From positions 1-5,321 of the forward strand of contig CAZMOE010000065.1 in assembly GCA_964567855.1 (NCBI GenBank): DNA of 5,321 nucleotides, given 5' to 3'. The position numbers were made by a program, and so were the translations under genes. The notes beneath the pieces were generated by a model. That model saw nothing but the letters and a program-made list of their open reading frames with translations, was not told where the DNA came from and did not search any database. Origin of the DNA: Liminaster sp964567855 (GTDB taxonomy: Bacteria > Bacteroidota > Bacteroidia > Bacteroidales > UBA3663). This document shows positions 1-5,321 of this stretch, piece by piece (positions within the stretch are counted from its first letter, which is position 1; every line of letters starts with the position of its first letter).

Positions 1-3000
1 TCAGAAACATCTTCCGGGGCTTCTGCGGCGCTTTCGGCTTTGGAGCGTTCCGGACTTGGAGAAAGCGATGTTGCCGAAGAACTTCGTCGGATGCAGGGGG
101 ATGAAGAACAGAAATCAGAGGAGACCAGCGAAGAGAATCGTGTGTTGTTCCAGCGAGGAGATGAGACTCTGATAAACGATAGCGAAGCGCGCCAATTGGC
201 GACGGATGCGGTGTTTGGTGCTTTGGAAAGTGCTGGTATCGATGTGGAGATGGCTACTCCTGAGATGGTGGAAGAGGTGTTGGGAAGAGAGGACGCACGG
301 TTAAGTGCGAAACAAAAAAGAGCACTTGAAACCGTCTCCGTTCAAAATAGTGATGAACATCAACAAACCGTCATTTCAAGTGCTAACGGTGCAAAGATAT
401 TGGAAAATCTCGATACTCTTGCAAAAGAATATGAGAAAAATTCACAAAACAATGAAAAAACTTTCATAGGAGAGGTTGCTAAGGCTCTTGGAATGAAAGA
501 TAAGGGGAAAAGCAGTCAGTATGCCACCTTTGAAACGAAGAACGGAAAGATAGTGACCATCCGTTTGAGTAACCATAGTGCGACGGTGTCCAACTTTGAC
601 AACCGTGGCGAGTCGGACGGTATCAGTATTGTTGTATCTCCGAAGAAAAGCGCTGGGATGAGGAATGACGGAGAAGCTCATGTGGTTGAATATTATTACG
701 ACTCAATAAAGTTGCGCAGGGCAGAAGGGAAGCCCTTGGCAGAAATAGTTCGGTCATTGCAGCAGGCACTTTACAGCGGGGAGTTCAAAGACAATACGGG
801 TCTTGCGGAGCGCCAGGAGGTGAACGTAGGATCCGAAACCGGTCGGCCCCGTTTTTCATATTTCTCGAAAGAAGCTTATGCCAGAAAACGTGAATGGGCG
901 GCAAATCGAATGGCTTCGAATGCGGAAATCGGCCAACGGAACGGATTATCGGAAGAACAGACGGACCTTCTTGAAGAACTGGCCTCTTTGCGTCATGAAT
1001 TACATACCTCTCAAGATTCCTATATACATGGCAATAGTGACATATTGAGGAATCTTGTCAAACTGAATGTGCGCTTACATGAACTTGGCATTGAAATGCC
1101 GTTCATTCCTGTAAACGAAGATGATTATATAGATATAGACACTATTCCGGAGCTTTATGAAGTAGAAGATGTCCCTGAAGACGATGCTGCAAGGCAGGAT
1201 TGGTTTGACAAAAATTATGATCGCATATATGACGAGCTGGAAGAACTGAATAAGAAGATAGAGGATTATTTAGGATCTATAGATGAAAAGTATGGCACCT
1301 CGTATCGACCGACGGGAAGAACAAGGGTGTTCATGCAGACCCCCCGGGGGAAGGTTTACGGGTGGACTGTAGGAGGAAAGATCTATCTGACGGATTCGGG
1401 TCTTAATCCCAATACTCCGGTTCATGAATATACGCACCTGTGGTCTGAAGCGATGCGGATTCGTAATCCGAAGGGTTGGTCGAGCGTGAAGGATTTGCTT
1501 AGAGGGACTCCTGTTTGGGACGAGGTGCTGGGTGATGAGAATTATTCTTCGATCCGGGATAATGATGATGAAGTAGCTAGCGAGGCATTGAGCCGTCTTT
1601 CTGGGCGGGAGAATGCGAAGAAGTTGGAGCGTGAGGCGGAGCGGATTCTCGATTCAGGTGCTGGGATGACAGATAAGGTTAAGTCTCTGGCGTTGCTTGG
1701 TCGGATGCGTGAGGCATTGAAGCGCTTCTGGCGCTGGGCGGGGAAGAACCTGTTCGGCATTGAGAAGTTCGGAAGTATCGAGGAGGTTACGGATCGGGTG
1801 CTTTATGATTTGGTTAGCGGTACGGACTTACGGACTGGAGAGTCTGCAAGCAATATCGAAACGGTCAACGAGAGGTTCAATGAGCAGCTGACGGGGCTGA
1901 GTGAGGAGAATGCGGATACCGTTACTTTCGATCTTGGCAGACCATCTGCAACACTTCGTTCTGCCGGCGTGGAAGACAAGCCGATGAAACTGTACGGTAA
2001 CAAGGTTATCAAGAAGATGAAGAAACACGGTTTCGGGTTGGAAGAGTTGCGTGATTTGCCTCGTGCGGTGAGCGATCCGATAGCCGTGTTCAACAATTAC
2101 GGAAAGGATGGAAGCCGTGCGATCCTGACGGAGTTGAGAACAGAGAAGGGGAATTTTCTGGTGACGCTTGATTTGGGCAAAGGTAAAGATGATGTTGATT
2201 TTAATATAATTTCTTCCGTATTCGGAAAAGGCCAAGGTAATATCATAGATTGGTTTAATACGGGGAAAGCTACATATATAAATAAAAAGAAAGCTCTTGA
2301 TTATCTACATCACTCCGCACTCAGCGCGGTAACCTTAGACAATGAAGAACTTTCCCGTGCTGCAAATGTAATAGAAAATTTCGAGAATCCAGTTATTGAA
2401 GGAGAAAAAAATGTGAAAGATGATGAATCGGAAGAGGAAACCATAGTCAGGCGTGCCAAAGAAGACGGAAGTTACATGAAGGCACCGAACGGAGCTCCGA
2501 CACGTCTGAACGAGCGACAATGGGTACAGGTACGCACGAAGTCGTTCAAGGATTGGTTCGGGGATTGGGAGAATGACCCGGAACATTCCTCTAAGGTCAT
2601 TGATGAAAACGGGGAGCCATTGGTGGTTTATCATGGGACATTGTCCGGATTTACTGTATTTGACCATAGCAAGAGCATTCGTGATGGATTCTATTTTTCA
2701 AATAGTATTGAATTTTCTCGGAAATTTTCAGGAATGAATGGTCACGTCTTGGAATGTTTTTTAAATATGCGTGATCCAGATCGCAATGGATTTGATGGAA
2801 GCGGAGCCGAAATGTCACGTCCTGAACCATGGTCACCTCGCGATGGAGGTATTTTCACTAAACGCAATAGTGACAGGTATGCAGAAAAGGGTACGAGGGA
2901 ATTTATAGTTTTTAATCCTAACCAAATCAAGTCTGCGACGGATAATATAGGCACGTTTTCGGATAGTAGCAATGATATCCGTTTCAGTATCGTATCCGAG

Positions 3001-4494
3001 GCTGCATCTTCACTGATGTCAGATTTAGATGGAGTTGTTGACGATGCAGAGAAGTTGAATGTTGTTCGTCGCCGGATGGCGGATTTTATAGGGAAGCATT
3101 TGACAAGCGAGGCAGGAAAGGAGATGTACAAGTCAGAGATCATGCGCCTGATACGCCAGGTTTCCAATGCCCGGAGCGTTGCTGATGCGGAGATGTATCT
3201 GAGGCGTTTGAAGACGGTTATGAACGGCGCAGAGCTTCGTGAATTGAGCCGTTCGCTGGAGAAGCTGACTCACCAGCGTATGACGACGAAGACGGATAAG
3301 GGAGTACGTCGAGGGAGGTTGGTTGACGACAGGACGCGAGGTTTGATAGAGGGTATCCGAGAGACTCTTGGCGATTTGATGGCGACGGGTGTCGATGAGG
3401 ATATCCGAGGTATACGCAAGGAGTTGAAGGGTCTGAAGCCTGCGGAAGGTATGAGTGCTGATGATCTTGCTGCACTTGAGTCGAGGCGCGCTTCTCTGAC
3501 GATAGAGCTCCGTGATCTGGAGAAGAGGCGAGATGATTTGCGGCGAGTGAATCTTGAGGAGACAGAGGAGGCCGTTTCAGATGCGATCTCTGAGCTTGAG
3601 GATGAGTTTTCTGAGCGTGGTTATCTTGGGGAGTCGAAGCAGGCCCGTTATGAGCGTCTTTTGATGAAGCGCCGTTATCTTGAGGTCCGGGATCGTCTTT
3701 CGGGTCTTTCTGAGACGGAGGCGAGTCAGAAGCAGGCTGCCGGAGAGTTGACGGCCCTTCGCTCTCAGTTGCGAGAGGATCGTGGTCGTGGAGATGTTGA
3801 TGCTGTATCTAAGACATTGGCTGATATATCCCGGGTTCAGGGTTTGCAGGAACAGCTGGAGTATGAGTATCTGTTGCGTCAGGAGGAGGCTATTGAGATG
3901 ACCCGAGAGCTTCGTGATATGCTGAAGGATCTTTATGATACAGGCCGGTCGTCTTTCCTGGAACGTCAGCGCAGGCGTGGAGAGCGCCGGTTGGAGATCG
4001 TCCGGATGGGTATCCGTGCGGCGGATACTGGGAAGCCTGACCGAGGGATCAATGCTCGTGGGAGCTTTTGGGAGCGATTCTTTATGTCGAACAAGTTGGG
4101 ACATTTTCTTTATTCCGGTTACCGGACGGTTCTGTTCAGCCCCCTGGAGTCGTTTGATTATATGCTTCAGTCGATCGATGTGAATCATTCTTCTGGGACG
4201 GGGGATCTTTATGCTCATTTCATGCACGGGGAACGCGGTGCGATAGCATCCAATGACCGTTATCTGGATGGTCTGAGGAGTTATAATGAATCGGTTGAGG
4301 GAAAGATACGTGAAATTTTCGGTGTACGTGGCGGCCTGGAAGGTTTTCTACGGAAGAGTAATGATGCGTCGGATATGCTTGTGCTGGATGTTTCGGATGA
4401 CAGGGGGCATGTCAAGGAGACGCCGATGACGAGAGGGCAGGCTACTTTTACTGTAGAGAGGATATGGAATGTTAATAAAAATCCTATCACATAG
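1..4494 (+). CDS. Large polyvalent protein (zincin peptidase, MuF-C/BECR-like nuclease, ADP-ribosyltransferase, coiled coil); 5' partial
   Basis: The frame is open from base 1 to the TAG at 4492-4494, giving 1497 visible residues. The true start lies upstream; a TTG at 40 is only an in-frame leucine. Residues about 120-275 form an alpha/beta module (FIGEVAKALG, TIRLSNHSATVSNFD, PLAEIVRSLQQALYSGE). Residues 316-430 are helical and acidic. Residues about 430-610 are a zincin: VYGW, GGKIYLTDSGLNP, HEYTH at 475-479, and a likely third zinc ligand in DEVASEAL (E524 or E528). Residues about 661-780 resemble MuF-C/PBECR nuclease-toxin domains (DLPRAVSDPIAVFNN, then NIISSVFGKG). Residues about 826-996 match the ART-PolyVal type: WVQVRTKSFKDWFGDWE, YHGT at 877-880, GFYFS, REFIVFNPNQIKSA, DIRFS. 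Residues about 1134-1345 are charged coiled coil. Residues 1355-1481 begin a conserved module that stops short. Family knowledge suggests a protein delivered with phage or conjugative DNA. I am confident of the modular class; the substrates are unknown. Confidence 0.93.
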   Translation, partial: SETSSGASAALSALERSGLGESDVAEELRRMQGDEEQKSEETSEENRVLFQRGDETLINDSEARQLATDAVFGALESAGIDVEMATPEMVEEVLGREDARLSAKQKRALETVSVQNSDEHQQTVISSANGAKILENLDTLAKEYEKNSQNNEKTFIGEVAKALGMKDKGKSSQYATFETKNGKIVTIRLSNHSATVSNFDNRGESDGISIVVSPKKSAGMRNDGEAHVVEYYYDSIKLRRAEGKPLAEIVRSLQQALYSGEFKDNTGLAERQEVNVGSETGRPRFSYFSKEAYARKREWAANRMASNAEIGQRNGLSEEQTDLLEELASLRHELHTSQDSYIHGNSDILRNLVKLNVRLHELGIEMPFIPVNEDDYIDIDTIPELYEVEDVPEDDAARQDWFDKNYDRIYDELEELNKKIEDYLGSIDEKYGTSYRPTGRTRVFMQTPRGKVYGWTVGGKIYLTDSGLNPNTPVHEYTHLWSEAMRIRNPKGWSSVKDLLRGTPVWDEVLGDENYSSIRDNDDEVASEALSRLSGRENAKKLEREAERILDSGAGMTDKVKSLALLGRMREALKRFWRWAGKNLFGIEKFGSIEEVTDRVLYDLVSGTDLRTGESASNIETVNERFNEQLTGLSEENADTVTFDLGRPSATLRSAGVEDKPMKLYGNKVIKKMKKHGFGLEELRDLPRAVSDPIAVFNNYGKDGSRAILTELRTEKGNFLVTLDLGKGKDDVDFNIISSVFGKGQGNIIDWFNTGKATYINKKKALDYLHHSALSAVTLDNEELSRAANVIENFENPVIEGEKNVKDDESEEETIVRRAKEDGSYMKAPNGAPTRLNERQWVQVRTKSFKDWFGDWENDPEHSSKVIDENGEPLVVYHGTLSGFTVFDHSKSIRDGFYFSNSIEFSRKFSGMNGHVLECFLNMRDPDRNGFDGSGAEMSRPEPWSPRDGGIFTKRNSDRYAEKGTREFIVFNPNQIKSATDNIGTFSDSSNDIRFSIVSEAASSLMSDLDGVVDDAEKLNVVRRRMADFIGKHLTSEAGKEMYKSEIMRLIRQVSNARSVADAEMYLRRLKTVMNGAELRELSRSLEKLTHQRMTTKTDKGVRRGRLVDDRTRGLIEGIRETLGDLMATGVDEDIRGIRKELKGLKPAEGMSADDLAALESRRASLTIELRDLEKRRDDLRRVNLEETEEAVSDAISELEDEFSERGYLGESKQARYERLLMKRRYLEVRDRLSGLSETEASQKQAAGELTALRSQLREDRGRGDVDAVSKTLADISRVQGLQEQLEYEYLLRQEEAIEMTRELRDMLKDLYDTGRSSFLERQRRRGERRLEIVRMGIRAADTGKPDRGINARGSFWERFFMSNKLGHFLYSGYRTVLFSPLESFDYMLQSIDVNHSSGTGDLYAHFMHGERGAIASNDRYLDGLRSYNESVEGKIREIFGVRGGLEGFLRKSNDASDMLVLDVSDDRGHVKETPMTRGQATFTVERIWNVNKNPIT

Positions 4495-4495
4495 C

Positions 4496-4524
4496 AGTCG
4501 AATGAAAATAATCGACTAAATTTG
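4496..4524 (+). promoter_or_regulatory. Inverted repeat overlapping a Bacteroidales -7-like box
   Basis: AGTCGA (4496-4501) and TCGACT (4512-4517) are perfect inverted arms around a 10-base spacer. The right arm overlaps TAAATTTG (4517-4524), which fits the Bacteroides -7 consensus TAnnTTTG and is followed by CAGC. This would start a transcript near 4530, into the structured region downstream. No TTTG/TTG box is found at the usual 19-21 base distance upstream (about 4494-4498), so promoter activity is uncertain. The inverted repeat could be an operator or a coincidence. It lies directly behind the stop codon of the large gene. Confidence 0.3.
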
Positions 4525-4575
4525 CAGCGTCATCGGGGGTCTGTGAACTTGAGGTATTCCTCTTCGGACACATTT

Positions 4576-4606
4576 GATGAATCATTCATCTTTTGGGATA
4601 AAGATG
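4576..4606. other. Two overlapping, mutually exclusive hairpins
   Basis: GATGAATCATTCATC (4576-4590) is a palindrome with 7-base arms around a central C. It shares bases 4587-4590 with a second hairpin in which CATCTTT (4587-4593) pairs perfectly with AAAGATG (4600-4606) across a 6-base loop TGGGAT. Both cannot form together in one RNA. CACAT (4569-4573) could additionally pair with ATGTG (4604-4608). The palindrome could also be a protein-binding site on the DNA. The pairings are seen directly; the function is unknown. Confidence 0.35.
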
Positions 4607-4720
4607 TGATATGTTCTCTACAAGCATCGTTAGAGAGAGTCGCAAACAATTAAAAAAGGAGGTTTAGAAGAAAAAGATAGGAAGTCCACAGGATGGAAAT
4701 GGATACTCGGATGAGTGGCA

Positions 4721-4793
4721 TTCCGCAATTACAGACAGCCATAAGAGCCGTATTACGGTTGGAAATGGTATCATTGAGATAGCGGAAATTGCG
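4721..4793. other. Nested stem region with alternative outer pairing
   Basis: An inner hairpin AGCCG (4746-4750) / CGGTT (4756-4760) with loop TATTA is enclosed by two competing outer helices. TTCCGC (4721-4726) pairs with GCGGAA (4782-4787), while CGCAATT (4724-4730) pairs with AATTGCG (4787-4793). The two outer helices share bases and exclude each other. The arrangement suggests a folded RNA domain. It resembles neither group II intron domain V nor the RNase P core closely enough to name. Confidence 0.3.
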
Positions 4794-4834
4794 TTTTCAT
4801 TCAGTACTTATATATAGAAATTGAGCTTTGGGCT

Positions 4835-4974
4835 CTTGTTCTCTTCATATCGAATACCGCCAATCATTCGCACATTGAGAACAAGCAGACTGAGGGTTCA
4901 CGCTCATAAGGCGTGGACTATTCAGTGCTTGTAAATGTGCAGGTCACTTGGCGGTAACCGGATATGAAGACAAG
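4835..4974 (+). ncRNA. 140-base rod-like imperfect hairpin, candidate structured RNA
   Basis: Seven helices stack into one rod of about 49 pairs: CTTGT 4835-4839 with 4970-4974; CTTCATATC 4843-4851 with 4961-4969; TACCGCCAA 4855-4863 with 4948-4956; GCACATT 4870-4876 with 4934-4940; ACAAGCA 4881-4887 with 4926-4932; CTGA 4890-4893 with 4922-4925; GTTCACGC 4896-4903 with GCGTGGAC 4911-4918, closed by loop TCATAAG. The largest internal loop (4864-4869 opposite 4941-4947) is near the middle. One pair (T4898 with G4916) is a wobble on the + strand but A:C on the other, which weakly favours + strand transcription. A rod with a central bubble recalls 6S RNA, but the bubble is small and I recognise no specific family. 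Alternatives are a 5' leader of the lipoprotein gene 58 bases downstream, a retron-like msd without a visible reverse transcriptase, or a palindromic MITE; no flanking target duplication was seen. Confidence 0.5.
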
Positions 4975-4984
4975 TAGTGAATGG

Positions 4985-5015
4985 TTGACGCCTTTTCCAA
5001 TTTAATTTATGATTT
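4985..5015 (+). promoter_or_regulatory. Weak candidate promoter of the lipoprotein gene
   Basis: TTG at 4985-4987 is followed after 20 bases by TATGATTT (5008-5015), a partial match to the Bacteroides -7 box TAnnTTTG. The spacing fits, but the last part of the box does not match well. The surrounding stretch up to the start codon is very AT-rich. A transcript from here would start roughly at 5022 and leave a leader of about 10 bases. The alternative is transcription from further upstream through the rod. Confidence 0.2.
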
Positions 5016-5032
5016 AAAAACGATATTAGAAA

Positions 5033-5321
5033 ATGAGAACGTTCAGAAAATACATTTTACTTTTACTTGCAATGCCGTTGTTAAGCAGTTGCCAGATCTA
5101 TAGTCTTATAAAGGATGCGACAGACAGGGAAGAAGGCCGCATTATCATGAAAGACGGAACCGAATATGCCGGTCGTGTAAAGATGCCGAATTGTAACACC
5201 AAAAAGATCCGTATCAAGACAGAGAACGGCGAGAAAATGAAATTGCAAAATACCGATATCGCCTTATTGGGCGTGTGGAAAAAGAAGCATACGGATAAAT
5301 GTCATTATTTAGTCTCTTTGC
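5033..5321 (+). CDS. Small Bacteroidetes lipoprotein of unknown function; 3' partial
   Basis: The ATG at 5033 opens 96 codons that run off the right edge. The N-terminus is a textbook lipoprotein signal: RTFRK positive region, hydrophobic YILLLLAMPL, then lipobox LSSC with the lipidated cysteine at residue 20. Cleavage by signal peptidase II and anchoring in a membrane are therefore expected. QIYS after the cysteine lacks the acidic run of the Bacteroides surface-export signal, which suggests a periplasm-facing lipoprotein. The mature part alternates short hydrophobic and charged strands (GRIIMKDGTEYAGRV, KKIRIKTENGEKMKL), which looks like a small beta-barrel or SH3-like fold; this is inference. 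The start is chosen because the signal peptide begins directly there. No real Shine-Dalgarno precedes it (ATTAGAAA), which is usual in Bacteroidetes. I do not recognise a named family. Confidence 0.85.
   Translation, partial: MRTFRKYILLLLAMPLLSSCQIYSLIKDATDREEGRIIMKDGTEYAGRVKMPNCNTKKIRIKTENGEKMKLQNTDIALLGVWKKKHTDKCHYLVSL

Larger units (their letters stand above)
4495..5032. other. Intergenic region without a convincing gene, rich in secondary structure
   Basis: No frame on either strand gives a credible protein here. The open stretches are about 50 codons or less, lack a proper start, or share no recognisable motif. The region instead holds many inverted repeats: GAGG/CCTC (4551-4562), overlapping hairpins at 4576-4606, TCTCTA/TAGAGA (4615-4636), ACTC/GAGT (4706-4716), AGCCG/CGGTT (4746-4760), an outer pairing of 4721-4730 with 4782-4793, and the long rod at 4835-4974. 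It is more AT-rich than the 3' half of the upstream gene. No rho-independent terminator with a T run follows any of the hairpins. A large structured RNA, several small RNAs, or leftover ends of a mobile element would all fit. Confidence 0.6.

Noticed and set aside
40..42. TTG at 40 as the start of the large gene
   Set aside because: The same frame is open to base 1 with no stop, there is no ribosome binding site before it, and polyvalent proteins are usually much longer. The gene is treated as 5' partial.
3577..4227. 216-codon open frame on the minus strand opposite the coiled coil
   Set aside because: Shadow of the strongly biased coiled-coil codons. The translation is low-complexity, and the + frame has clear domain homology.
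4532..4591. Minus-strand 19-codon ORF (MNDSSNVSEEEYLKFTDPR)
   Set aside because: Very short, has no ribosome binding site, and its start lies in the palindrome at 4576-4590.
4495..4653. In-frame continuation of the large gene past its TAG for 52 codons to TAA (possible readthrough)
   Set aside because: A 52-codon open stretch is expected by chance nearly one time in ten. The translated text has no resemblance to the missing C-terminal module, and no readthrough signal is apparent.
4740..4770. Group II intron domain V, suggested by GAGCCGTAT...ACGGTT
   Set aside because: The hairpin is far too short (5-bp stem, 5-base loop), and no domain VI or intron-encoded protein is present.
4693..4782. 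29-codon ORF starting MEMDTRMSG with GGAAG eight bases upstream
   Set aside because: Too short to judge, overlaps another open frame and the inverted-repeat structure, and shows no recognisable motif.
4835..4974. Integron attC site or retron msd
   Set aside because: No GTTRRRY/RYYYAAC core sites at the ends of the hairpin, and no integrase or reverse transcriptase gene in the window. Retron not fully excluded, since neighbours lie outside.
4678..4975. RNase P RNA, suggested by GGAAGTCC at 4680-4687
   Set aside because: The P4 core normally reads GGAAAGTCC and needs a matching 3' ACAGAA-type strand, which is absent. The rod does not fit the RNase P fold.
4975..5000. Rho-independent terminator after the rod
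   Set aside because: Only four Ts follow at 4993-4996, with no GC-rich hairpin immediately before them.

Overview
The window looks like accessory DNA of a Bacteroidales genome (Bacteroides, Phocaeicola, Parabacteroides or a relative). Three things point there. The large gene has the modular make-up of the polyvalent proteins carried by phages and conjugative elements of this group. A TAnnTTTG-type -7 box is present. The last gene encodes a Bacteroidetes-style small lipoprotein with almost no Shine-Dalgarno sequence. This assignment is inference from sequence style; no database was searched.

Bases 1-4494 are one open frame that is already open at the left edge, so the gene starts upstream. 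It encodes at least 1497 residues (residue n = bases 3n-2 to 3n). In order it carries an N-terminal alpha/beta module, a helical segment, a zincin-type metallopeptidase with HEYTH, a MuF-C/BECR-like nuclease-toxin module, an ADP-ribosyltransferase-like module with YHGT, a long charged coiled coil, and the start of a conserved C-terminal module. That last module appears to break off near base 4443. The modules differ in base composition, as expected for a protein built by domain shuffling. Such proteins are thought to be co-injected with phage or plasmid DNA and to act on host defences or competitors; that role is family knowledge, not something the sequence proves.

Bases 4495-5032 (about 540 bases) contain no convincing gene but are rich in secondary structure. 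Close behind the stop codon lie a short inverted repeat and a -7-like box (4496-4524). Several small hairpins follow, some of them mutually exclusive (4551-4793). The most striking feature is a 140-base imperfect hairpin at 4835-4974 with about 49 base pairs in seven helices. It could be a rod-shaped non-coding RNA, the leader of the next gene, or a palindromic mobile element.

From base 5033 to the right edge runs the start of a small lipoprotein gene with a clear signal peptide and lipobox. It probably belongs to a different transcription unit, and possibly to chromosomal sequence beyond the end of the element.
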